DNA of 64,000 nt. It comes from Liolophura sinensis. Taxonomy: Eukaryota; Mollusca; Polyplacophora; Chitonida; Chitonidae. The stretch is from the NCBI RefSeq assembly GCF_032854445.1, contig NC_088300.1, positions 53,978,984 through 54,042,983 of the forward strand. The letters run 5' to 3'. The notes under the pieces were generated by a model. That model saw nothing but the letters and a program-made list of their open reading frames with translations. It made no database searches and was not told the origin of the DNA. This document shows positions 25,312 to 37,400 of this stretch, one piece after another (the stretch's first letter is position 1; the number at the start of each line of letters is the position of its first letter). Both the position numbers and the translations under genes were made by a program.

Positions 25312-25337
25312 ATGTATACAACCGGCAAACCGAAAGT
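25312..25337 (-). promoter_or_regulatory. IRF-element plus TATA-like module, copy C
   Basis: On the minus strand ACTTTCGGTTT (25327-25337) is followed after 6-7 bases by TGTATACAT (25312-25320), a weak TATA-like sequence. The 15-mer CAAACCGAAAGTAAA is identical to copies 0 (20751) and A (23382), while the flanks have diverged. No good donor follows within 100 bases, so this copy may be inactive. Confidence 0.35.
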
Positions 25338-25354
25338 AAACTCAAACGATCTAG

Positions 25355-25909
25355 TTGGTTTACACCAAGTTCGTTCTCCTATCCGATGTACGAGTTGAAA
25401 ATCCCCGTTACATGCAGGATAAGGTTGAAATTCAGACTGTATATACGACTACATTGGAGGCCGCTTACGTGAAGTTTATTGCAGATCACCTGCTGTCCGC
25501 CGAACGAGTTTGTCAGGTCCTTGTGCTTGCCAAAAAGTGGAAGAAGATATGTGAAGATGTCGCTCTATATTCCATCATGGAATGCCTTTAATTGAAATCC
25601 ACTAGGTGCCATCTGGCACAGAAAGATATTCTTATATTTGTTAATAATGTATACTGGATCACATCTGTGGAGTCCCATAATATCAAAGACAGATGCAGAA
25701 AAAAACAGTTGCAAACTAACTTACGCTCTAAACCGCTACTAATGTACAATATACAACATCCTTATGTTGTAAGAACAAGTCTAGCCAGAGATTCGACAAA
25801 GGCATACCTAATTGTAGGATTTTCTGAGAACTACATGTACCAGTTGTATGAGTATTCCTTTTGTGATTTGACAAAGACTTTGGTACTAACGCGAACCAAA
25901 ATTGTGTGA
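25355..25909 (+). pseudogene. Interrupted ORF with weak BTB-BACK resemblance
   Basis: One plus-strand frame is open from 25355 to 25909 except for a single TAA at 25589-25591. There is no ATG at its start: the first codon is TTG, preceded by TAG. The first part (about 78 residues) includes VYTTTLE and ERVCQVLVLAKKWKKICED, which look like the end of a BTB domain. After the stop, HLAQKDILIFVNN is BACK-like, and AYLIVGF could be a first kelch-type strand. All of this is judged by eye, and chance cannot be excluded. If real, it is a 5'-truncated, stop-containing gene relic. It begins 17 bases after IRF-like copy C. Confidence 0.3.
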
Positions 25910-25942
25910 TCGCGACTATCAATAACCCGATATTGAGTGACT

Positions 25943-26106
25943 TTTATTTATTTATTTATTTGATTGGTGTTTTACGCCGTACTCGAGAATATTTCACTTA
26001 TACGACGTCGGCCAGCATTATGGTGAGAGGAAACAGGGTAAAGCCCGGCGGAAACCCACGACCAATCGCAGGTTGCTGCCAGACCTTCCTACGTTCGGCC
26101 GGAGAG
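25943..26106 (-). mobile_element. SINE family 1, 3' part
   Basis: Read on the minus strand it runs from CTCCGGCCGAACGTAGGAAG through the GCCGACGTCGTATAAGTGAA segment to the tail TTCTCGAGTACGGCGTAAAA and a TAAATAAATAAA run. The head and B box are missing. Confidence 0.9.
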
Positions 26107-27122
26107 TTGTGTGACTTGGATCTGGAAAAAGTCATTGGCACCATTCGTCACGTATCGTCGTCACCGTCATTATAAACGTTACATTATCCAGCATAAATAC
26201 GAATGCACACAACTAATGCAAACCGACGGCTATACATGTATGGTTGCTTGATGGACGTAAAAACAAAGACGCTGTCTGCGTATAACATAGGGAATAGCCT
26301 TTTTTCACCAGCGATAGAACCCTTTACAGTATAACTCAGTTTGTACGCAATTTAATTTCAGCCAGATTTGTCAGAGCAATCTCCATTCGTCATTTGAGAT
26401 TACACTGGCTGATAATTCTTATAAGGGATTCTGTTACCATGGTTACGCTGATAATTATCCTAGGAAGATTCAGCATTCATTTTTGTAAGGCAAATGCAAT
26501 GTTAGTTTTTCGAAGAAAAGAAAACGAAGACCTTAAATAAACATTCAAATAAACAAAGAAAGACGATATTTGCTGCATGGAATCGAATTAGGGCCGGAGT
26601 GAGGTCAAGTAAATGATGTGCTTGCCTTTTCAGTAGCTTGCACACTACACGTCGATTCAATCCCATTCTCGGATAAGGATGTTTCTAGATTCCCCTCCTC
26701 TCATGCATTGTTTTTGGGGCTTTAGTAGCGGTCGACAACACTCTCTTGCTTTTATCTTGCATAAATTTTTTTTGGAGACCACTTGCCTCCAACCATGCAG
26801 TATGATATGTACCGGTATCACAACGTGAAATTTCGCCAGCTACTTGATCGATGAAAAATTTAAAAGTCAATGGTTAACTCCCGGTCATCCGAGCAGATTG
26901 TGGTTGTCCATAATTTGAACTCTGAAACTGTGGTATTTTGGACATTTCCTTGCTTGGAACTGACGAGTTAATAACTTAAAGAGCGCAATTCAAATAAGCC
27001 AGATCCGCAGGAAAACTTGTGCTTTTATATGAAGCTTATCTAATTGTAGTGGCGGCTTTTTATTTTTTATTTTTAAATAAGATTAACTCTGCAACTTTAG
27101 GTTATAAGCTTGGATATGCGTG

Positions 27123-27485
27123 ACCGGCCCAGATGGTTGAACTGGTAGAGCGTGCGCTTCGCGGGGCGGTAGATCCAGAGCCAATCCTGGGTCGGGTTAC
27201 ACCTAAGACCTTAAAAGAGGAAGTTGTAGCTTCCTCGATTGACTTTAGTATTAAAGGAATAATGCAACGATTGGTTGAACCGTATCAGTATAATGGCTCG
27301 GATGGTGCGGTTTACTTGCCTTCAGTCAGTCGTCTCAGCGAAGCGGCACTAGATAAAAGAGCGGTGGAAATCCGTCCTGCAACAAGGAGCTACATTACAC
27401 ATACATGCACTCTGAGGACTCCTTCGTCGTCATACGGCTGAAAAATTGTGAAGTACGACGTTAAACCCTAAGCACTCACTGACTG
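27123..27485 (+). mobile_element. SINE family 2, near full length, copy 1
   Basis: This element of about 360 bp starts with a tRNA-like part (GGCCCAGATGGTTGAACTGG, and a B-box-like GGGTCGGGTTACACC region). The middle includes CAGTATAATGGCTCGGATGG. The end is GAAAAATTGTGAAGTACGAC, then GTTAAACC and AGCACTCACT. It aligns along its whole length with 30801-31159. The ORF across it is a by-product of the repeat and is not a gene. Confidence 0.88.
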
Positions 27486-28415
27486 TATATACGTGTTTTA
27501 AAACGTTTAAATAAACACTAACTGGAAAGAAAGGACACAAGTTTGAATGGAACGGTGTAAGCGGCTCTATACCATCGCACTTTTCGTCATACTGAAGAAT
27601 ATACATGTAAGGTATAGCCGATAGCTAAGGTGCATGTAGGCCTATGTCTGAACAATATAGGCTAATTAAAGACGGACATCACTGAAAGCAAAACCAGAGC
27701 AGCAAATGGTCACCGTGACCTAACCGGTGAAATGCATATAGTTTTGCTATGAAGTCATAGGTGCTCTGAGCTGATAGTCAGCACACTCTTTGGAGTACTG
27801 GAGACGATAACAAAGCGAAGTTAACTCAGGTGAGATAGGCATTGAAGATTTTAGCATAAAAAGTGAAAAATCTGGCTTTCAGGTAAGAAATTCTTTCTGC
27901 AAAAGTAATCAGAATGTGTCTAGCCTTCAGATATGATGGTTTCAGTGTCATGTACTTCTGTGAACTTTAGGAATTTGCAAAAACCATCATTTCACCCATT
28001 TAGCTCCATGTTAGTTATCAACTCCTGCTCCTTTTCAGGACCTCGGGTGCTCGAAACTATGAATACGGCAATTTTACCTCAGGTTTCATTCTAAGTGTTC
28101 ATGTAAATGCTTAAACAGTCGCAAGCAAAACACACATCATATTACAGCTTGTGTAAATACTGGTTTAAAACTAGAACATCATTTTATTCGCCCACTCCTG
28201 TTGATATAATATTATACAAACATACATCCATTCCGTGTTTGAGCACCTAATGGATCCTACATGTTTATCATAAATAGGTCACAACAGCTGTAAAAGTGGG
28301 TCACAAGCTTTAAGTCATTTTGAATTGCTGAATGTGTGAGGGTTAATCCAACACTATTAAGCAAGTTGCGTGTCAACGTCTGCACACCCTCGGACCAAGA
28401 AACACACAGTTTGCC

Positions 28416-31400
28416 ATGTCGTCTGCAGGTACAGATATACCTTGTGTCAATATCACAGTAGATCCTAATGAAGCTAAAACCGGGGCGCTTGAAATCATCA
28501 AACACCTGCGCCCAGAATGGCTTCTGGACAAAGTCGAACTGAGGGTAAGTCCGTGTGTTGTGCTCCTAAATTTCTATTAATACAGGCCTACCCTTATGGT
28601 GTAGCTTGTATATAAACGGGCGTAAAACGGGATAATAGAGCTCTTTTTGTTGACTTGACATCGAGTAATATCCCGGAAGATATACATATTCCACTAAGAG
28701 GTACCTATCTGTCGACAACAAGAAGTGCATGCGTCCAGGATCTCGCACTCACCATCTTCCACCACAGTGACCATATATCTACAGTTGCGGGTTCGATCCC
28801 GCCCATGGAACGAATTCGTTCTTTCTCCAATGCGTATTGCGACCCTGGTTGACTATGTTTGCTTTGTAAGTTTAGCCCATCTGTACAAAGTACAGGCTTA
28901 GCAATCTAAAGGGTTTCCAGATGTGGCATTGGTCAGTAAATCTGTATAAATCTGTACAAAAGAGGTGTCAGATTAGACATCCAAAGTTTATGGTTCATGT
29001 CGGTTACATTTCTTTGACTGGTTAATAATATAAAGTATGATATTTTCAAAAAGCGTTGATGGGTACATGTACATAAGTGTTGTTTTACATGGTACATGTA
29101 GTTCATACATGTATATGATAAATACAAAGAGATCTGCATGTTTTAGTCCCTACCATTGTCTTTGAACATAATTAGATTAATCTTAATTACTGGTGATTTT
29201 ACATATGTTGTTTGGCTGAGTTAAACCAAACAGAACCAAGATATGGTTAAAAACACATTTACTAAATAGATATCTGGGCCTTGAGGTAAATGTAAGCGGG
29301 TGTGGGGCAGATCTCAAAAGCACTGATTGTAATGAGCGGAGGTTTTGCATACATGTAGAGAACAATAAGCAGTGGGAGATGTTCCATCCTTGATTCGATG
29401 TGTATATTAATGACTGAAAATTACAAAATTCATGACTTACATGTAGTGCATTGTGTATGAGGATTAATGTCAATGTAAATGTTAAGGTGGTTTCTCAAAA
29501 ACAGAAGGTGAATGCTCCATCACTGTTCTTTGTGGATATGAATTACCCTTAATTACCAAATTCATGCTTTCAGTACTTTATGTATTGAACTGAAGTTTTG
29601 CGTTCATGTGTCTCGTACAGGCGAGCTCTTTGGTAGCCTTCCTACCAACTCTAATGTATGTTTGGGCTGGTGCTCACATAGTCCTAGCTTGCTCCCTTTC
29701 ATCCTTTTAGGATGCTTAGTAAAGTTTCTGAAAACAGTCAATTACTAATATCCCTGGTGTGTAGAGTTAACCCATCACAATTAGAGTCCTCAACCACCAG
29801 ACTGTTAAAGTCCCCAGCTGTCAATCATCCCAAAGGTAAATTTAAGTTTGTCAGTTTGGACTGACTGGCATGTGTTAGAATATCCTGATAAAACAGACAC
29901 ACTGTCATCAGTTGTGGTCACCAACCATATCACTTTCCCTTACAACATTGTCATTCCAGCGAGATTCCCCACAATCCCACCCCCCTGTGACCCCATATCC
30001 AGAACCATGGTAGAGTTCTATTCTTGCTCTCATGTCTTGCATGTTAGCTGAAAATTATGCCCCCCCCCCCCTTGCATTCATACCATCTTTTTCATCTCTC
30101 CCTTCTCCCTCTCTCCCACCCTCCCCACCCCTCTCTCCCACCCTCCCCCAACCTCAACCATAGCATTGTTCAGGGTACAAGGTAAGGACCTACCCACGTT
30201 AGTCCGATCTGACAAGTCACTTCATTACGACTTCCCCACAATGAAAATTTAATAATGGTATCCTTGACAATGGTATTATCTAAAAATTATTATAGTGTGT
30301 TAAACAGCAGATCAATGTTTTATTGTACACAGCATTACCATATTGGTTTTGGTTGCATAGTTTTTTGGTTTTATGTTGCCATGTCATTCAGACAATACTT
30401 TCGTCTGTGTACATGCCTACTTGAGTGGCAGACAGTATACATATGTAGGGGTCAAATTGTTAATCTCCTCATACTGAGCCCAGGTCATCACAAAGATGAC
30501 TTTATTTTAAGGAAATATTCTGAATTTCAAACACATAAATGATTGTCAGATTTTGCCCAGTTACATTTTATTTTGCAATGATATCAATGGAATCTACATT
30601 TAACACATTTAATCACATTGATTGACCTCAAATTTTGTTATCTCCATGAAGAGTTCAACTAAAAAAAACACTTTGACTCCTGCCACAGTCTTAAATGTTA
30701 TCTTTGAACTGTGCACTTGCACCTTTTTGCTAATGACACTTGTACATTTATCAACAAATGTGTCGCCTAAAAAGTTGCCAAGTAACTCCCAGAATGAACA
30801 ACACCGGCCCTAATAGCATAGTCGGGTGAGTGTCCGCTTCAGAAGGCGGGAGATCCAGGGTCAATCCTGGGTTTGGTCACACCTAAGACCTTGAAAGGGA
30901 GGTTGTAACTTCCTTGTTTGGCGTTTAGCATTAAGGGGATAGTGCAATGACTGGTTGACCCATATCAGTATAATGACTCGGGTGGGGCAGCTTACTTGCC
31001 TTCAGTAAGTTGTCTCAGTGAAGCAGCACAAGATAAAAGAGCGGTAGAAATCAGCCCTTCAGCAAGGAGGCACATTACATGCACTATAAGGAATCCTTCC
31101 TTGTACGTCATATTCCTCAAAAATTGTTAAGTACGACGTGAAACCTCAAGCACTCACTTCAGAATGAACAGAATTTGTCAAAACTTGTGAAACGCACTGA
31201 ACTATATCTATACATATACCATTAAGTCTCTGGTATTCATTTACATGGATGTGAGGAGAGATGATGAAACTGTACTGTGTGTCGAAAAGACAAGAAATAA
31301 CATAACCTTAGTTACTTCAGAATGCAAAATCACAAAAATGAAAAAAGTATGCCTTTTAACCTTTATGTGGGATACTTTTGGATGCATATGCATGCATAGA

Positions 31401-34400
31401 TCCTCTCTTATGCAATAACACAGTAATGAAAAAGTTCGTTAAAGCTTTTTTAACTTTATGTGGGATACTTTTTTGATGCATACATGTGTGTACATTTGGT
31501 CTGGTGTTTATATGCAGACATTCACTGAAGGGATTACCAATTTTCTTTGTGGCGTGTTTTTGGATGGATTGCCAAATGATACGGTGATGGTGCGCATATA
31601 TGGGGAGAAGACAGACCTCATCATTGACCGGGAAGTAGAAATGAAGAACATGCGACTATTACATGCAGCAGGCTGTGGTCCACCATTATACTGTACATTT
31701 AATAATGGCATCTGCTATGCGTACCTGCCAGGTGTGCCATTAGATGAACAGATGGTCAGAGATAACCACATCAGCAGGTGGGTTGTCAGCACAACACAAT
31801 GAATACATGTTTTATAATAACAATGTTTGTTTTAGGAGACATAGGGTTGTTACATTGTGTGGCCAGTCTATTTCAGTCCTAAAGGACTAGTCTCTTCCCA
31901 TAAATGAATAGAGTTTCATGGTTTCACAAAGAAGAATTGATATGAAAAATTGTACATGAAACATTTTCATGCAAGATACCTATTGAATGGTATGAAATCT
32001 GTAAATCGGTTCATTGCTCTTCTTACTTCAGCTAACATATAGTTTCAGTATGCACTATAGTTACCTGGGCTGTATAAAGATCAGCTGTTTGGACAGATGA
32101 TATTTGGTACTGTTTTTGAACACTTTTAGTTTGCAGTAAGGCAACACCCATTATATTTTCTGTTTTACAAGTGAGTCAATCAATACCTTTTCATTTTTCC
32201 CAATCTCAATGTGTTTTTTCTTTGTGATTTTACTGTTTTTCATGGATTTCCAAACATATTTTAAACAGGGTTAAAAATTGGTGGGACAGACCACATTTCT
32301 TGAAAATGAGATTATTTTTTAGATTCTTTTTATACCCTCTGACGACATTGATGTTATCTTGTATGTAGTTTTGCTTTATATACTGAATTTTTTAGTACAA
32401 CAATAAACACAAATTAAATGAATTAATTAACTGGTTATGGACCAGTTATGTGTTTTTTTTGTTGAAGGCATATTTACATGATCCAGGAGAAAATAAATAA
32501 AAAAACTATCAAAAACAAACAAAATAAAATAGGTTGATTTTAGTTTATTTTTAGTCCTTTTTTTTTTTGCCTGTAAATCACAAAATAAAGTAGGTGTTGC
32601 CAAACAATAATATACCTCTAAAAATGAAGGCTTTTAGTTACCATTAAAGTAGTATATCCAAGGAATCATCTGGAAATGATAGGGTATGCTGATTATAATG
32701 AACTGAAGAGTGGCAGGAGAGACTACACTCTTGTGGAGCTACAGGTAGTTGAGACTTCAGTCCTGATAACGATGGGTCACGAACAGTGCTGGAAATTTTT
32801 TCAAGCTGCTCCTATCTGTGGCTGGAAATTTCCATACAGTGTAGAAGGTTGTGAAGGCTCGTTTTTCGTTTTGTCCAATTTTATATTGTATCGTTGTTAA
32901 AGCTTTAGCGATATGTGTAGAAACCTGATCTGAAAACCTGATCCATACTGAGTAATTCAGAAACCATGTGACATTCACCTTTGATGTTTAACAGCAAAAA
33001 AAAAAAAGAATTTTAAAAACCTTGTTCCTTGTAAGTTTTAGTGACCTTTTGTGTAAGGCTGTTCTAGTATTACTGTGCAGTTTTATGCCATGGTTCTTTT
33101 GAGTGCGTTTAGCAGCACTTGAGGTGTGTTTTTGTTGATTGAGAGCATCACTACCAAGTGTGTTGAAATATATTGACAAACACATCAACTTTTTCAAAAC
33201 CATTTTCATAGTTAATCTTTGATATTTTTAGAGCTGCATTATTCTGACAGATTTATCATAGATAATTAGTATTTAAAAGGTGATTTGCATGAATCAGGGT
33301 GTACCATGTACATGTATAATACATGGCCATTCTTCAAATAGTAAGCGCATTCAAGGCTGTCAATGAGTAAATTATAGGTAGAAATGTGTACCCATGTCCA
33401 GTAGAAGCACAAGTAGAAGTAGGTTAATAAGTAAGAAACTTTCTCATGGACACAATAAGACAGCTGTAGTGGCCCCGTTTGTCATTGTAAGGAATATTCT
33501 GTTACAATTTAATCAGATAAACCAAATAAGTGTTGATAAGCATGTTGATGACACTTATCACAGTCTTTTTCACATTGTCAGCTCCACAGGGCACATTTTC
33601 AGGTTACAAAACAAAACAAAAAAAGGGTAAATCAACGTTTTGATGCAGAATAGACGTTTGGAGATGAATTTTTGGGGTTAAAGCCTGCAGCCTTGATCAC
33701 ACTTAAATACATGTATGAGGACATGAATTTTGTGGGTTAAAGGATACATGACACGCTTGGATTTTATTTCTTAATACGGAGTATATGATGTGGGGCACAT
33801 ATACAAGCACAAAAAAACTTTTCACCTTTCTTCTTGGGACTGTAATCTTCAGTTCTGGTAAGACCTCAGCAGGGTCTGCTATGATGATGTCAGCAATGAT
33901 GGCTATCAAACCAACTTTGTTCGGAGAGAGCCCTGATTCAGGGCACTAAGCTGGTCCCGAGTCCCAGTATGTTCATTGATGTCATCATTTCCAAATATTT
34001 CCAACCATTGATGGAAAGCAGGCATAAAATCAGAGGGATTATCAAGAAACGTTTTTGGCATATTTTTCGTCATGTTGCTAATGCAACGATACTCATCATT
34101 TTGTAGTACCTGTATCCATTAAACCTGCAGCCTTGATCACATTTGAATAAATATACTAACAGCCTTAAAATTAATAAGTGGCTATTCTGTAATCCTCTTG
34201 TAACCCATTTATTTTATGGATATTTTCCATCAATATTTCGAGATGATGTCATTCATGAACATACTGGGAACTCAGGGCCAGTTTAGTGCCATAGATTGGG
34301 ATCCTCCCACATCAGTGTTGTTTTGACAGCCATCACCATTGACATCAACGTAGCAGGCTGGCGCTTACTTCATTTCTGGACTGACTGCTGGAATCTGAGA

Positions 34401-37400
34401 AAAACTGAAGTTTATAGCCATTTTTACACCCCAAGAAGAATGTATATGTGCCCCACATCATATACTCTTTATTTAGAGATAAAAAGGAAGGGTTCCATGT
34501 ATCCTTTAACCCAAGAAATTCATCTCCAAATATTCATATATGTATTTAAGTGTGACTAAGGTTGCAGGCTTTAATCCACAAAATGCATCTCCAAACATCT
34601 GCATCCCCTTGATTCACAAAAAGTTGATATACATGTATGTGTTTTTTTTTTGTTTTGTGACCCAAAAATGTGCCCTGTGGAAATAACAATGTGAAAAGAA
34701 CTGTGATGTGTGATCAGTATGCTTATCAACCTTTACTTGATTGGATTATACCAGTCTTGACAAGGCTGATAAAAATACAACCTTAATTCTGTCATGTCTG
34801 TCGTAGGCTGATAGCTAGGGAAATGGCCAAACTCCACAGCATTCCCCTGGAGACAGTGCAAAGCTTCATGGGCACAGAGAAAGCCTCTGCTGTGAACCCT
34901 CAGCCGTGTCTGTGGGTTAAGATACAGAAGTATTTGGACCTTGTGCCTCAGTCATTCGCAGACCCACAAAAACAACAACGGTGAGATTTTGAAAGGTATC
35001 TTTGCCTGTTAACTAATATGTCTTCTCAGGGCTACCATCTGAGCAGAAGGCTACCATAGAACAGTAGCCAGCTACCTGGTGGAAAAGTAAAGTGAATTAA
35101 AATAAAAGCACTGATCAAAGTAAGCGACTACCCCCTCCATTTTCTGCAGAAATAGCACGCTGATAGCTTTCTAATGAAGCATGAAGTTAAAGAGAACTGA
35201 TCTACCATTCAGGCCTTGATCTATGTATGTGGAGTAATTACCACATTATGCCCTGTTATATCCCCAATATTTTGTACAGCTGGCTGAGTTCAGGACAACA
35301 TGACTTTCTTATCTGCTGGCAATATCAGCCATTATGGATAAAACTTCATAGCCAGGGTTTAAAATAAATTTCATAAATCCTACTTGGATTGTTGAACTTG
35401 TATATGTTTGATCTGCAGAGTTTTCTGTGTTGTTGACAGATATATGAAGCACATTAAACCCAAGGCTGAACTGCAGAAAGAGCTGAATGAGATGAGGAGC
35501 TGTCTGGAAGGTTTGGATTCCCCAGTGGTCTTCTGTCACAATGACCTTCTGTGTAAAAACATCATCTACAACAAGCAGTATGGTCAGTTACTCTACACAG
35601 CTTATCACATTGCCACATCATTGAATTTAGCTGTCCGTTTAATTGTGCAGCCTAAAGGGAGCGTGTTGGGATTGTATTGTTACGGTGGCTGCACACAAAA
35701 TGTAGGGAAGTCAGTAGACCTGGGGTCAAACCTGGGTCAGGTCATATCAAAGACTTTAAAAGTGGGAGGCCTACTTGGTGCTGCCTCGCTTGGCGCTCAG
35801 AACTGGGAGGTTAGAGCAAGAATAATGTGATGGTGGGATGTTGTCGTCGTCATGGTACGTCAGTGGTGACAGCACTTTGTTTGCATGGACTCACCCTGAC
35901 AAAAGAAGACACAGTATATGTGCACACACCTATTTTTCAAATGTCTGAAAAATTGTAAAGTATGAAGTAAAACCCCATGCATACATGGGTACATATATAC
36001 CAAATGTGGATTCACTTTCATTCTTGGACAATAAATTTAGGACATTGATTTGAAGCTCACTGGGACAACTTTCCTCTCACCATTATGACATATGTAACAC
36101 TGGAAAGTTCAACAGTAACTTGCCAAACATTGTTGGTTTACTCCAGACTTTCAGCTTCCTCAACACAAAAAACCTGTTGCCATGATAATAGTGAAAAATC
36201 TTTTGCATTTAACATTTATCAAATAAATAAATCTAATTATGTGGTTATGGATTCTTTATGATAGACAGAAATGACCTTTTTCAAGTTTGTTCTTGTAGGT
36301 TAACAATTCTCTTCCAAAAAATGGATAAGTTTTCATATTAAGCTTGCTCCTGTCCTGAAGAGCTTTTAAAATCAGGTAATGGGAGATAACATTCCCTTTT
36401 GAGGTTTCGTCTTCAGCTTGAAACATTAGGTTTAAGTGTGATGGTATTTTAGATGTGACTCTGAAGATACCATCAAGATTATTCTTGTAAAGTAATTGTG
36501 TTATAAAAGAGTATACTGTTGCTTTATTTTGTAAAAAAAAAAATATGAATATAGGTTTCTCTCATTACTAAGCTAAGATTCCGGTGGCTCATTAGTGATT
36601 TTTGTTGAAAATGTCTTTTCGTTTCAGATACTGTTTCTTGTATAGATTATGAGTATGGAGCCTTAAACTATGAGGCATTTGACATTGGCAACCATTTCTG
36701 TGAATATGCAGGTAACAAATTTATCATATTGTTGGCATGTCATGCACAACAGCTTTTCATTATTTATTCAATTAAATCAATTAGATGTATGAACCAAGTC
36801 GTGGTTAACTGGCAGTTAGTAACATCTGTGCAAGTTGTGCAATATATTGCAATATATTTGTATCAGAAGGTTGTACACCTTACCTGAATTTTACTTGTAT
36901 TACATTTATGTTTTATTTTCTGAACATTACTTGGTTCAGAATTATTTGTTATTAAGTGATATGTTAATGAAGTCTGCATATATATACTTTAGAGGCACAT
37001 TGTACATTCTGTGAATACCTTCATTAAGTTCTTCCAAAATACATGTCGAAAAGAGTTATCAAACCATGAAAATGTGTTGAGTTCACCTTAAAGTGAGACT
37101 GCTGTGTGTCGGTCTGGTCATGTAAAAGGCTTATTGTTGTTCAGAAATATTGTATCAACTTTAAATGTTATCACATCACATCACAGCTGGAAAAAATTTA
37201 CCTACAGTACCCTGATATCTGATAGATGAGTGACATAGAAATTTGATCCAGTATAAGGCTAAAAAAATCATCTTAAGAGGTATATAAAGATTATATAATA
37301 TTATTTCTGGTGCTGAAACTTAGATTTTTCCTGTACTAAGGTAATCATATGTTTTAAAAAAAATCCCAGAACTCTTCTCTAACATTAATAGATGTTGCAG

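Larger units (their letters stand above)
21640..25340. repeat. Diverged tandem duplication upstream of sacsin
   Basis: Several blocks recur in order at perhaps 60-70% identity. 21645-21810 aligns with 24570-24752 (GGTCAGTTCATTGTTA / GGCCAGTTCACTGTTA and the CATGTCAG block). 22497-22580 aligns with 24290-24365 (GTTACCATGGA and AATAAATATG blocks). 22940-23395 aligns with 24880-25337 (GGACTTTTAACTTGCCAAGT / GGACTTTTACTTGCCTAGTT, TGTCGCCAT and CAGTTTGAGAGGTT). The last pair ends in the same 15-mer, CAAACCGAAAGTAAA. A third partial copy of the middle block lies at about 24427-24570. SINEs interrupt the copies. Identity figures are judged by eye. Confidence 0.65.
18989..28415. other. Intergenic interval between divergent sacsin and ETNK
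   Basis: No intact gene is visible in these 9.4 kb. The interval holds repeat R2 (about 19250-20370), SINEs at 21264, 23973, 25943 and 27123, and a diverged duplication (about 21640-25340). It also holds three IRF/TATA-like modules pointing left and a broken ORF at 25355. It must contain the promoter and 5' untranslated exon of sacsin, because the sacsin start exon opens at an acceptor. It probably also holds the ETNK promoter. No CpG-rich block stands out. Confidence 0.7.
28545..31517 (+). other. ETNK intron 1
   Basis: The 2,973-bp intron holds an R2 copy on the minus strand (29260-29680), a homopyrimidine-rich tract (30061-30160) and a family 2 SINE (30801-31159). The remaining sequence is AT-rich without recognisable content. 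Confidence 0.8.

Noticed and set aside
27133-27441. A 102-residue ORF as a small gene
   Set aside because: It runs through a family 2 SINE that recurs at 30801. Translation of the second copy does not stay open, so it is a by-product of the repeat.
35583-35830. C-terminal extension of ETNK exon 4 by read-through into the intron
   Set aside because: A donor at 35583 and the following exon at 36628 restore the kinase sequence exactly. The read-through enters an old SINE.
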